Under the pieces are notes generated by a model. The model was not told the origin of the DNA. It ran no database searches and worked only from the letters and a program-made list of their open reading frames with translations. This document shows, piece by piece, positions 1 to 8,036 of a stretch of DNA of 64,000 nucleotides. The stretch's first letter is position 1; the number at the start of each line of letters is the position of its first letter. Origin of the DNA: an uncultured Eubacteriales bacterium. GTDB taxonomy: Bacteria; Bacillota; Clostridia; Oscillospirales; Oscillospiraceae. The stretch spans positions 47,987 through 111,986 of the forward strand of contig CASDSM010000019.1 of the NCBI GenBank assembly GCA_949283375.1. The letters run 5' to 3'. Position numbers and translations under genes: made by a program.

Positions 1-86
1 TCTATCACAGGCAGGAGAAAATTACCAGTCCCGGAGCAGCGGGTGAGGCGGGCAAAAGAGGACGGAAAACGCCCCAATTCCCCCTT

Positions 87-114
87 TCCCTCCCCGCCTC
101 ACCTGTGGTATACT
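87..114 (+). promoter_or_regulatory. Promoter-like element upstream of DAHP synthase
   Basis: A TATACT box at 109-114 is preceded by TGTGG and a C-rich tract. It lies about 60 bases before the aroF start at 174. No good -35 box is seen (86-91 reads TTCCCT). The 28-base element recurs at 44284-44311 with 25 of 28 identical positions. The rest of bases 1-173 holds no gene I can support. Confidence 0.45.
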
Positions 115-173
115 GGTTGGGCAGTGCGCCGCGGGTTCCGTGCGCGGCGCAAAGAGAAAGGAATGGAAACAGG

Positions 174-1202
174 ATGAGCTTTACACGTCTGAGAAAACTG
201 CCCACGCCGGAGGAGGTGCGCGAGCAGCTCCCCCTCTCCCCGCGCGGTCATGAGATCAAGCAGGAGAAGGACCGCGCGATCACCGACATCATCTCCGGCC
301 AGTCGGATAAATTTCTGGTCATCATCGGCCCGTGCTCGGCGGACCACGAGAGCGCGGTCTGTGACTATGTCAGCCGCCTGGCCCGGGTGCAGGAGCAGGT
401 GAAGGACCGGCTGGTGCTCGTGCCGCGCATCTACACCTATAAGCCGCGCACGAACGGCGACGGCTACAAGGGCATCGCCTTCCAGCCCGACCCGGAGCGG
501 CGGCCTGACCTGGTTGCGGGGCTGATCGCCATGCGCCGGGTGCAGATGCGCGCGATCGAGGAGTTCGGCCTCTCCTCCGCCGACGAGATGCTCTATCCGG
601 AAAACTGGGGCTATGTGGAGGACCTGCTGTCCTATGTCGCCATCGGCGCGCGCTCGGTGGAGGACCAGCACCACCGCCAGACCGCCAGCGGCTTCGACGT
701 GGCCACCGGGATGAAGAACCCCACCAGCGGCGACTTCTCCGTGATGCTCAACTCCATCTATGCCGCCCAGCACCCGCAGCACTTCGCCTACGGCGGCTCG
801 GAGGTGGAGACCTCCGGCAACCCCTACGCCCACGCGATTTTGCGCGGCGGGGTGAACAAGCGCGGGGTGAGCCTGCCCAACTACCACTATGAGGACGTCA
901 AGCGCCTGCAGGAGATGTACCACAAGATGGGCCTCAAGCACCCCGCCGTCATCGTGGACGCCAACCACTCCAACTCCAACAAGCAGTACCACGAGCAGAT
1001 CCGCATCGTCCATGAGGTGCTCCACAACCGCCAGTTCTCCGACGATATCCGCCGCCTGGTCAAGGGCGTCATGATCGAGAGCTATCTGGAGCCGGGCCGG
1101 CAGGATGTGAGCGAGCACACCTACGGCAAGAGCATCACCGACCCCTGCCTGGGCTGGACGGACTCCAAGCGGCTGATCTACGACATCGCCGAGATGTGCT
1201 GA
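174..1202 (+). CDS. aroF: 3-deoxy-7-phosphoheptulonate (DAHP) synthase, class I
   Basis: This enzyme condenses phosphoenolpyruvate with erythrose 4-phosphate, the first step of the shikimate pathway to aromatic amino acids, in the cytoplasm. The 342-residue protein is the usual length of the AroF/G/H class. Family motifs are visible: IGPCS near residue 53 (metal-binding Cys), DANHSNS (His ligand), VMIESYL (Glu ligand) and GKSITDPCLGW (Asp ligand) near the C terminus. The start at 174 follows an AAAGGAA ribosome site; an in-frame upstream extension to 105 has no such site. There is no fused chorismate mutase domain, so any feedback control must lie in the barrel. It is a single gene followed by a terminator. 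Which isozyme symbol fits is not decided by sequence alone. Confidence 0.93.
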   Translation: MSFTRLRKLPTPEEVREQLPLSPRGHEIKQEKDRAITDIISGQSDKFLVIIGPCSADHESAVCDYVSRLARVQEQVKDRLVLVPRIYTYKPRTNGDGYKGIAFQPDPERRPDLVAGLIAMRRVQMRAIEEFGLSSADEMLYPENWGYVEDLLSYVAIGARSVEDQHHRQTASGFDVATGMKNPTSGDFSVMLNSIYAAQHPQHFAYGGSEVETSGNPYAHAILRGGVNKRGVSLPNYHYEDVKRLQEMYHKMGLKHPAVIVDANHSNSNKQYHEQIRIVHEVLHNRQFSDDIRRLVKGVMIESYLEPGRQDVSEHTYGKSITDPCLGWTDSKRLIYDIAEMC

Positions 1203-1249
1203 GGCGGGAGGGTTCTGCCGCACGCAGGTCTGCTGTGCCACTCTACACA

Positions 1250-1291
1250 AAAGCTGCTGAGAATCTCCTGTCCGGGATTCTCAGCAGCTTT
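1250..1291 (+). terminator. Intrinsic terminator between aroF and the GH1 gene
   Basis: A perfect 16-bp stem (1250-1265 with 1276-1291) with a 10-base loop is followed by a broken T run (TCTGTTTT). It sits between two convergent genes and probably serves aroF mainly. Confidence 0.8.
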
Positions 1292-1339
1292 CTGTTTTGG
1301 GATCTTTCGTTGACGCCGCAGCGCCCTGTCCGGGGCCGG

Positions 1340-2620
1340 TCAGTTCCGCAGGCTGCCCAGATAGGCCAGGCTGGGCTTGGGGGTCCGCCGCTGGCCGCCC
1401 GCGCGGTCCACGGCGATGAGGCCGAACTGCATGGCAAAGCCCTTCTGCCACTCGAAGTTGTCCATCAGGCTCCAGTAGCAGTAGCCCCGCACCGGGAGGC
1501 CGTCCGCGAGACAGCGCTCCACCCCCTCCAGCGCCTCGCGGATGAAGGCCACCCGGCGGGTGTCGTCAGCGGTGGCGATGCCGTTTTCCGTGACGATCAA
1601 GTCGCCGTGGAAATCCTCCGCCACCCGGCGGATCACATGCTCCAGAGCGGCGGGGTAGAACTCGTAGCCCATCTGGGTCACCTCCGCCCCCTCCGGGGCG
1701 GTCATGCTGCCATTGCCGTCATAGCGGGCGCGGGTGTAGTTCTGGACGCCCAAAAAGTCGTCTCCCTCGATGGCGGGGAGATAGTGGGTGAACTCCTCCG
1801 CCCAGACCCTGGCCGCCTCCGCCTCGCCGCCGGGGAGGGCCTGAATGTCGTGCAGGCTCAGCGTCAGGCCCAGCCTGACATGGGGGGCCACCTCCCGGAT
1901 CACCGCCCGGGCCGCCCGGTGGGCCTCCATCACCAGCTCGTCTCCCCGGGCTGTGCGGGGGTTGGTGAAGCTCTGAGGCTGTGGAACGCCGAAGACGGCC
2001 AGATTCTCCGCCGCGGCGGCCTTCTGGTTCTCCATCATCTTCTGGAGGTTCATCCCCATCTGCACCCCGCCATCGGCGGCCTTTGCGGCCTGGGCCATCA
2101 TCTGCTTCCGGTAGCGCTCGGCAATCGCCGCCACCTGGACGCCCATGTTCGCCTCATTGATGGTGCAGACATACCGCAGCTCCGCGCCCAGCCCCTCCAT
2201 CACATAGCGGACATAGCGGGCGAAATCTGCCGGGGTGGTCTCCGCCTCCCAGCCCCCCTTGGAGATCAGCCATTTCGGGCTGGAGAAGTGGTGCAGGGTC
2301 ACGATGGGCTCCACCCCGTTGGCCCGGCAGCAGCGGATCACGTCCCGGTAGTGCTCCAGCGCGGCGGCGTCAAAGCGCCCCTCCTCCGGCTGGATGCGGG
2401 CCCACTCGACGCCAAAGCGGTAGGCGTTCAGCCCCGCCTCCGCCAGCAGGCGGATGTCCTCCGCGTAGCGGTGATAGTGATCGCAGGCGTCCAGAGAGGG
2501 CTCCACATAGCTGGTGTGGGTCATCTGCTCGGCGGCCCAGCAGTCGCTGTTCGTGTTGTTCCCCTCCACCTGATGGGGCGCGGTGGCCGCGCCGAGGAAA
2601 AATCCGGCCGGTAATTTCAT
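1340..2620 (-). CDS. GH1 family beta-glycosidase
   Basis: This is a retaining beta-glucosidase/beta-galactosidase-type enzyme acting on oligosaccharides, probably in the cytoplasm since no signal peptide is visible. The 426-residue protein begins with FFLGAATAPHQVEG, typical of GH1. The acid/base Glu lies in TINEAN (E156) and the nucleophile in VTENG (E345); near the C terminus YCYWSLMDNFEW is the usual aglycone-site segment. TINEAN departs slightly from the common TxNEP. The protein is somewhat shorter than the usual 440-480 residues. An AAGGAG site precedes the ATG. It is divergent from the GPH symporter gene at 2899, which suggests shared control from the AT-rich region between them. Substrate specificity (gluco, galacto, fuco, 6-phospho) cannot be read here. 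Confidence 0.92.
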   Translation of the reverse strand: MKLPAGFFLGAATAPHQVEGNNTNSDCWAAEQMTHTSYVEPSLDACDHYHRYAEDIRLLAEAGLNAYRFGVEWARIQPEEGRFDAAALEHYRDVIRCCRANGVEPIVTLHHFSSPKWLISKGGWEAETTPADFARYVRYVMEGLGAELRYVCTINEANMGVQVAAIAERYRKQMMAQAAKAADGGVQMGMNLQKMMENQKAAAAENLAVFGVPQPQSFTNPRTARGDELVMEAHRAARAVIREVAPHVRLGLTLSLHDIQALPGGEAEAARVWAEEFTHYLPAIEGDDFLGVQNYTRARYDGNGSMTAPEGAEVTQMGYEFYPAALEHVIRRVAEDFHGDLIVTENGIATADDTRRVAFIREALEGVERCLADGLPVRGYCYWSLMDNFEWQKGFAMQFGLIAVDRAGGQRRTPKPSLAYLGSLRN

Positions 2621-2898
2621 CTTGTCATGGCTCCTTTCCGGGCATATCCCGTGCTGCGGGAGGCGCTCTCCCCTCCCCGTCTCCCACAGGATACCGCATC
2701 CGCGGGCATTCGTGCAGTCAATTATTTGAGATAACGTGTAGAAATTTGACCATTCTTGGCAAACAGTCGAATAATTGTTCTTTTGGAATGATTTTTACAT
2801 TTTCCATCTCCGGTCGCTGTGATAGAGTTTTCTCAGAAAGCCGGCACGGGCGCGCCCGGCCGGACCGCATCGGAGACAGTGCAAAGGAGAGGAATATC
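2621..2898. promoter_or_regulatory. AT-rich divergent control region
   Basis: This 278-base gap separates the GH1 gene (minus) from the symporter gene (plus). Bases 2715-2810 are clearly AT-rich against GC-rich flanks, as expected for back-to-back promoters and an operator. Several TTGACC- and TTTACA-like hexamers are present, but no pair has both good boxes and good spacing, so I do not place a promoter. Confidence 0.4.
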
Positions 2899-4392
2899 AT
2901 GGCACGAAACAAGAAACCCACCCAGAGCGAGCTCGACGGCGTCCAATACCGCCGGGTGCCCACCTGGTGCATCGCCATCGCCGAGATGCAGGGCGGCGCG
3001 GCGATGGCCTTCTACTCCCTGGTCGGCCTGATGAGCTATGTCGCCAGCGAGGGCTACGGCATCGCCATGGCGGTGGCGGGCGTCATCCTCACCGCCACCC
3101 GCTGGTTTGACGGCATCATCGACCCCTTCCTCGCCATCTGGATCGACAAGCTCAACACCCGCTTCGGCAAGCTGCGCATCCTGATGCTCACCGGCCTTGC
3201 CATCCGCAGTATCGCCATGCTGATGCTCTTTGTCTGGTTCAGCGGGCACTCGCAGAGCGTGGTCCTCTTCACCATCCTCTATATGGTCAACATCGTGGGC
3301 AACTCCATCTTTGACATCGCCGGGAATATGCTCCCCGCCGTCATGACCAACGACCCCCGCCAGCGCCCCACCGTCCAGGTCTGGGCCACCATCTACAACT
3401 ATCTCTTCCCGATGATCCTGGCGCTGGTCTCCGCCATGGTGCTGCTGCCCATGTTCGGCAACCAGTATACCCGCGAGATGCTCTCCCTCACCTGCCTCAT
3501 CTATGTGGCGGTGGCCTGGGTACTCACCCTGATCGCCTGCATCGGCCTGGCCCCGGTGGATAAGCCGGAGAACTTTGAGGGGATCTCCGCCGGTGGGGAG
3601 AGCGTGAGCATGCGGGATATGGGCAAATTCCTCCTGCACAACCGCCCCTTCCAGCTCTATACCATCGCCGCCGTCTCGGACAAGCTCGCCCAGCAGGTGA
3701 TCAGCCAGAGCATCGTCTCTACCATGCTCTTCGGCATCCTGATCGGCAACATCCAGTTCGGCACCATCCTGAGCATGCTCTCCATGCTGCCCTCCATCGT
3801 CTTTGCCATCTTCGGCGCCCGCTACTGCGGACGCCACGGCAGCAAGGAGGCCACCGTCACCTGGACCTGGGTCTGCACCATCATCTCCGCCGGCAGCATC
3901 CTCTTCTGCTCGGTGATCGACATGGGGAATATCTCCACCAATCTGGTCTACACCGTTCTCTTCTTCCTCCTCCTGCTGCTGACGAACGGAGCGAAGATGT
4001 GCGTCACCACCGCCAACGGCTCCATGCGCGCCGACATCGTGGACTATGAGCTCGACCGCAGCGGCAAGTATATCCCCGCCGTGGTCACCGCCACCTACAA
4101 CTTTATCGACCAGCTCATCTCTTCCCTCGGCATCACCATCGCCACCGTCTGCGTCTCCCTCATCGGGTATGTGAACACGGCGCCCCAGCCCACCGACGCC
4201 CCCACCCCCGCGATCAAGGCGATGGCCCTCTTCCTCTACTTCGGGATGCCCATGATCGGCTGGGTCTGCACCCTGGTGGCGATGCGGTTCTTCCGCCTCA
4301 GCCGGGAGGAGATGGTGAACGTGCAAAAGCGGATCGCGGAGAAGAAGCAGGCCATTCTGGCCGCCGAAAGTGCCGGGGAAAGCGCGTCGTAA
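2899..4392 (+). CDS. GPH-family sugar:cation symporter (MFS superfamily)
   Basis: This is a 497-residue inner-membrane transporter with about twelve hydrophobic segments, of the glycoside-pentoside-hexuronide:cation symporter type. The clearest signature is FDGIIDPFLAIWIDKLNTR followed by FGKLR near residue 75-98, matching the family's D-x3-DP...G-x4-D...G-K/R loop between helices 2 and 3. The start follows AAAGGAGAGG; upstream in-frame codons from 2746 lie in the promoter region and were rejected. It heads the locus next to GH1 and GH2 genes and probably imports the oligosaccharide or glycoside they cleave. The terminator at 4402 ends it. The cation and sugar are not determinable from the sequence. 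Confidence 0.85.
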   Translation: MARNKKPTQSELDGVQYRRVPTWCIAIAEMQGGAAMAFYSLVGLMSYVASEGYGIAMAVAGVILTATRWFDGIIDPFLAIWIDKLNTRFGKLRILMLTGLAIRSIAMLMLFVWFSGHSQSVVLFTILYMVNIVGNSIFDIAGNMLPAVMTNDPRQRPTVQVWATIYNYLFPMILALVSAMVLLPMFGNQYTREMLSLTCLIYVAVAWVLTLIACIGLAPVDKPENFEGISAGGESVSMRDMGKFLLHNRPFQLYTIAAVSDKLAQQVISQSIVSTMLFGILIGNIQFGTILSMLSMLPSIVFAIFGARYCGRHGSKEATVTWTWVCTIISAGSILFCSVIDMGNISTNLVYTVLFFLLLLLTNGAKMCVTTANGSMRADIVDYELDRSGKYIPAVVTATYNFIDQLISSLGITIATVCVSLIGYVNTAPQPTDAPTPAIKAMALFLYFGMPMIGWVCTLVAMRFFRLSREEMVNVQKRIAEKKQAILAAESAGESAS

Positions 4393-4401
4393 AAACACAA
4401 C

Positions 4402-4421
4402 GGGGAGGGCATGCCCTCCCC
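4402..4421. terminator. Palindromic hairpin between convergent genes
   Basis: The 9-base arms 4402-4410 and 4413-4421 form a GC-rich palindrome between the symporter and AraC genes. The U tract is weak, so its strength as a terminator is uncertain. Confidence 0.55.
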
Positions 4422-4429
4422 TTGTGGTC

Positions 4430-5644
4430 CTAGTTGCTGCCGCCGCCCCGCCACTGGGTGGGCGTCTGGCCGGTGACGCTGCGGAAGCTGTGGATGAAAT
4501 AGCTGCGGCTGGAGAAGGCCAGCTTGTCGGCGATCTCCTGTACGCTGAGCCGGGTGGACTTGAGCAGCACCTTCGCCCGCTCCACCTTGGCAAACTTCAC
4601 ATAGTCGGAGACGGCGAGGCCGGTCTCCTTCTTAAAGAGGCGGGTGAGGTAGTATTCGTCATACCCCGCCATCCGGGCCAGGTCCGCCGCGCGGATGCGC
4701 TCCTCCAGATGGAGCTCGATGTAGTCCACGCACTTCTGCACCGCCTGGCTGTAGCGGGGATTCGTGCGGCAGCGGCGGACCCGGCGGATAAAGTCGTCGT
4801 ACATGGTGGGCGAGAGGTGGATCAGCTCCTCCAGGCTGCGGGCGTTCTCCCCGCTCTGGATGTAGGCATCCCCCAGGGAATAGGCCTCCTCCGGGCTCAG
4901 GCCGCCCTCGATGGCGGCCCGGGAGACCATGGTGGTGAACACCGCCAGATTGGTCTTCGCCTTGCGCAGGGCGTCCCCCGCGTCGAGGGGGACCCCGCTG
5001 CTGAGCATGACGGAGTTGCTGAGGGCCTCCCGATAGTTCAGGTCGCCGTTTCGCACCATGTCCAGCATGGCCCGCTCGGCGGCGTAGACCTGATTGCGGT
5101 CCCGCTCCGTCCGGGGCAGCTCCGCCTCCGGCTGGAACCCGGCGGCGGGCACGGTGATATCGCTGTAGCGCAGCTTCTGGCCGGTGACGGCGTAGTGGAG
5201 CATGAGGAGATACCGCCCGAGCAGCACATTGGTCACCACCGGCAGCCGCCGGACCGCCTGGACGAGCTGCGCCTTCCAGGCCACGCTGAGCTCCAGCCCC
5301 TGATAGTCCCCGCGGCCCAGCTCCATCTGCCGCTTGGAGCCGGAGGTATAGAACACCGGCCCGAGCACCCAGACCCGCTGGAGCGCGCCCGTCTCGTCCC
5401 GCTGGCCGGTCGCCCCCCACATCAGGCCGACGGCGCTGCCCAGATAGACCGGGCAGGACAGCGCCCCGATGTGGCGCAGCATCCAGTCCCGGCAGCCGAA
5501 GCTGGAAAAGGCGGTGTTGAGCACCGCCTCGTCCCCGCTGTTGGAGAAGAGCAGCTCCCCATTCGCATCATAGCACCAGGTGGAGATCTGGTCGCACAGC
5601 AGGAGCAGCTCCTGCAAAAAGCGCACGTTTTCCTCTGCCGGCAT
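4430..5644 (-). CDS. AraC-family transcriptional regulator with N-terminal sensor region
   Basis: This 404-residue protein ends in a typical AraC double helix-turn-helix of about 100 residues: DLARMAGYDEYYLTRLFKKE forms the first HTH and the FSSRSYFIHSFRSVTGQTP segment the second. The N-terminal 300 residues carry no domain I recognise with confidence; they contain CYDANGELLFSNSG, reminiscent of PAS/PocR-type sensing modules of clostridial sugar regulators, and a mostly helical stretch. The start at 5644 was chosen because the longer reading frame runs back through the divergent GH2 gene. It is divergent from that gene (5753) and is the likely local activator of the glycosidase locus, responding to a sugar. 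Confidence 0.85.
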   Translation of the reverse strand: MPAEENVRFLQELLLLCDQISTWCYDANGELLFSNSGDEAVLNTAFSSFGCRDWMLRHIGALSCPVYLGSAVGLMWGATGQRDETGALQRVWVLGPVFYTSGSKRQMELGRGDYQGLELSVAWKAQLVQAVRRLPVVTNVLLGRYLLMLHYAVTGQKLRYSDITVPAAGFQPEAELPRTERDRNQVYAAERAMLDMVRNGDLNYREALSNSVMLSSGVPLDAGDALRKAKTNLAVFTTMVSRAAIEGGLSPEEAYSLGDAYIQSGENARSLEELIHLSPTMYDDFIRRVRRCRTNPRYSQAVQKCVDYIELHLEERIRAADLARMAGYDEYYLTRLFKKETGLAVSDYVKFAKVERAKVLLKSTRLSVQEIADKLAFSSRSYFIHSFRSVTGQTPTQWRGGGSN

Positions 5645-5677
5645 GGAGCATACCGCCTTTCTCCTGATATCACTGCC

Positions 5678-5706
5678 ATTATACCCCATTTTCCCAGCCT
5701 TGGGTA
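5678..5706 (-). promoter_or_regulatory. Candidate promoter of the AraC gene
   Basis: A perfect TATAAT (5678-5683, minus strand) lies 34 bases before the AraC start. The hexamer 17 bases further up (TACCCA) is a poor -35 box, which fits an activator-dependent or weak promoter. Confidence 0.45.
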
Positions 5707-5752
5707 GGGAGAACCTGCCCGGGCGCACGACAACAGAAGAGGAGAGATCGCC

Positions 5753-7954
5753 ATGCGCACCATTCTGAATCTGAACGACGGCTGGACCTTTGTCCGGGCG
5801 GACCACCCCTCCGACGCCGATGGCGTCCCCGTCACCCTCCCCCACACCTGGAACGCCGAGGACGGACAGGACGGCGGGGACGACTATCACCGCGGCCGGT
5901 GCTGGTATCTGCGCGACCTGGACCGCCCCGCCCTCCCCGACGGGGGTAAGGTCTGGCTGGAGGTGGAGGGGGCGGCCATGACCGCCGTCGTCTATCTCAA
6001 CGGGGAACAGCTGGCCGTCCACGAGGGGGGCTACTCCACCTTCCGGGTGGACCTGACGGGGCAGCTCAAGGAGCGGAACCTGCTGGCCATCTCGGTGAGC
6101 AACGAGCGCAGCCGCTCCGTCTACCCCCAGCAGGCGGACTTCACCTTCTACGGCGGCCTGTACCGGGATGTGAAGCTGATCGTGGTCCCCAAGGCCCACT
6201 TCTCCCTCTCTCACCACGGAGGGCCGGGCCTCAAGGTGACCCCTGTGGTGGATCTGGCGCAAAAGAGCGCCGAGGTCACGCTGGAGGCCTGGGTGGAGGG
6301 ACCGGCAGAGACGGTCGCCTTCCAGGCGGCGGGCCAGCGCCGGACCGCGCCTGTGGAGAACGGGTATGCCAGGGCGGTCTTTTCCCTCCCCGACGTCCGC
6401 CTCTGGGACGGGGTGGAGGACCCCTGGCTCTACACTGCCTCCGCCCGGCTGGAGAGCGGGGACGAGGTCTCCGCCCGGTTTGGCTGCCGGCGCTTTGAGA
6501 TCGACCCGCAGCGGGGCTTTCTCCTCAACGGGCGGCCCTATCCCCTCCGGGGCGTCAGCCGCCATCAGGACCGGAAGGGGGCGGGCAATGCCCTCACCCG
6601 GGAGATGATGGAGGAGGACATGGCCATCATCCGCGAGCTGGGGGCGAACACCCTCCGGCTGGCCCACTATCAGCACGCCCAGTATTTCTACGACCTCTGC
6701 GATGAGAACGGCATGGTGGTCTGGGCGGAGATCCCCTATATCACGATGCACATGCCGGGCGGGCGGGAGAACACCCTCAGCCAGATGACCGAGCTGGTGG
6801 TGCAGAGCTACAATCACCCCTCCATCGCCGTCTGGGGCCTCTCCAACGAGATCACCGCCGCCTCCGCTGTCAATGAGGACCTGCTGGAAAATCACAGGGC
6901 GCTCAACGACCTCTGCCATAAGCTGGACCCCACCCGGCCCACCACCATGGCCAACGTCTTCATGCTGGACATCGACAGCCCCATTCTGGAGATTCCGGAT
7001 GTGAACAGCTACAACCTCTATTTCGGCTGGTATCTGGGGGAGCTGGAGCAGAACGACCAGTTCTTTGACGAGTACCACGCGAAATTCCCTGACCGCTGCA
7101 TCGGCTTTTCCGAGTACGGGGCGGACGCCAACCCGGCCTATCAGAGCCCCAGCCCGGAAAAGGGGGACTACACCGAGAGCTATCAGTGCGTCTACCACGA
7201 GCACATGCTCCGCATGATCGAAGCCCGGCCCTGGCTGTGGGCCACCCATGTGTGGAACCTCTTCGACTTCGGCGCGGATGGCCGGGACGAGGGCGGCAAG
7301 CACGGGGAGAACCAGAAGGGACTGGTCACCTTTGACCGCAGGCTGAAAAAGGACGCCTTCTACCTCTACAAGGCGGCGTGGAACCGGTCGGAGCCCTTTG
7401 TCCACCTCTGCGGCAGCCGGTATGTGGACCGGACGGAGGACGTCACCGAGATCAAGGTCTACTCCAACCTGGACGAGGTCAGCCTGTCTGTGGACGGGAA
7501 GCACTTTGCCACCCAGACCGGCCATGTGGTCTTCTCCTTCCAGGTGCCCATCACCGGGGAGCACACCATCTCCGCCCAGGCGGGGGACTGCGCCAGCGTC
7601 ATGCTGGTGCGCAAGGTGGACGCCCCCAACCCCGCCTACACCAAGCCGGGCCGGGCGGCCAGCGTGACCAACTGGTTTGACCAGGGGGAGGTGGACCCCG
7701 CCTGCTACTCCATCATGGACACCCTGGGGGAGATCCGCCAGCATCCCAAGGCGGGGGCGGTCATCGAGGAGATGATGTCCCGCGGGGCGGAGAGCCACGG
7801 GGAGATCGCCGAGACGGTGAAGGACAACCCCGCCCTCCAGCGGATGATGAACCGCATCACTCTGGTCAGCCTTCTCAAGCAGTCCGGGGCGGACCAGCAG
7901 AGCATTTTGCAGCTCAACCGCATTTTGCAGGGCATCCCCAAGACAGAGGGCTGA
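5753..7954 (+). CDS. GH2 family glycosidase (beta-galactosidase/beta-glucuronidase type)
   Basis: This 733-residue enzyme has the GH2 layout: a sugar-binding jelly roll (LNDGWTFVR, LPHTWNAEDG), an immunoglobulin-like domain, a TIM barrel from about residue 260 (FLLNGRPYPLRGVSRHQD), then a C-terminal DUF4982-like domain from about 545. The acid/base is E366 in WGLSNEIT and the nucleophile E454 in GFSEYGAD. The last 70 residues are helical and unusual, without an assigned domain. No signal peptide is visible, so it is probably cytoplasmic. It starts the plus-strand glycosidase run and is divergent from the AraC regulator. The ribosome site GAGGAGAG supports the ATG at 5753. GH2 covers galactosidases, glucuronidases and mannosidases, and I cannot tell which. 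Confidence 0.92.
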   Translation: MRTILNLNDGWTFVRADHPSDADGVPVTLPHTWNAEDGQDGGDDYHRGRCWYLRDLDRPALPDGGKVWLEVEGAAMTAVVYLNGEQLAVHEGGYSTFRVDLTGQLKERNLLAISVSNERSRSVYPQQADFTFYGGLYRDVKLIVVPKAHFSLSHHGGPGLKVTPVVDLAQKSAEVTLEAWVEGPAETVAFQAAGQRRTAPVENGYARAVFSLPDVRLWDGVEDPWLYTASARLESGDEVSARFGCRRFEIDPQRGFLLNGRPYPLRGVSRHQDRKGAGNALTREMMEEDMAIIRELGANTLRLAHYQHAQYFYDLCDENGMVVWAEIPYITMHMPGGRENTLSQMTELVVQSYNHPSIAVWGLSNEITAASAVNEDLLENHRALNDLCHKLDPTRPTTMANVFMLDIDSPILEIPDVNSYNLYFGWYLGELEQNDQFFDEYHAKFPDRCIGFSEYGADANPAYQSPSPEKGDYTESYQCVYHEHMLRMIEARPWLWATHVWNLFDFGADGRDEGGKHGENQKGLVTFDRRLKKDAFYLYKAAWNRSEPFVHLCGSRYVDRTEDVTEIKVYSNLDEVSLSVDGKHFATQTGHVVFSFQVPITGEHTISAQAGDCASVMLVRKVDAPNPAYTKPGRAASVTNWFDQGEVDPACYSIMDTLGEIRQHPKAGAVIEEMMSRGAESHGEIAETVKDNPALQRMMNRITLVSLLKQSGADQQSILQLNRILQGIPKTEG

Positions 7955-7992
7955 GGGTGTGCTATCATAGAGGAAAACCGCGACTGCAAACT

Positions 7993-8016
7993 CGAGCAAA
8001 TGTCTGCATTTGCTCG
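7993..8016 (+). promoter_or_regulatory. Perfect hairpin just before the GH43 ribosome site
   Basis: Ten-base arms 7993-8002 and 8007-8016 with a four-base loop lie between the GH2 stop and the AAAAGGAGG of the next gene at 8037. There is no U tract, so it is more likely an mRNA-processing or stability element, or a dyad operator, than a terminator. Confidence 0.6.
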
Positions 8017-8036
8017 AAATAAAAGGAGGGCGCAAT

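Noticed and set aside
1-173. A T-box or riboswitch before DAHP synthase
   Set aside because: The predicted transcript leader after 114 is only about 55 bases and has no T-box sequence or terminator/antiterminator pair.
1196-2614. A 472-codon plus-strand frame opposite the GH1 gene
   Set aside because: Antisense shadow overlapping the terminator; GH1 catalytic motifs lie on the minus strand.
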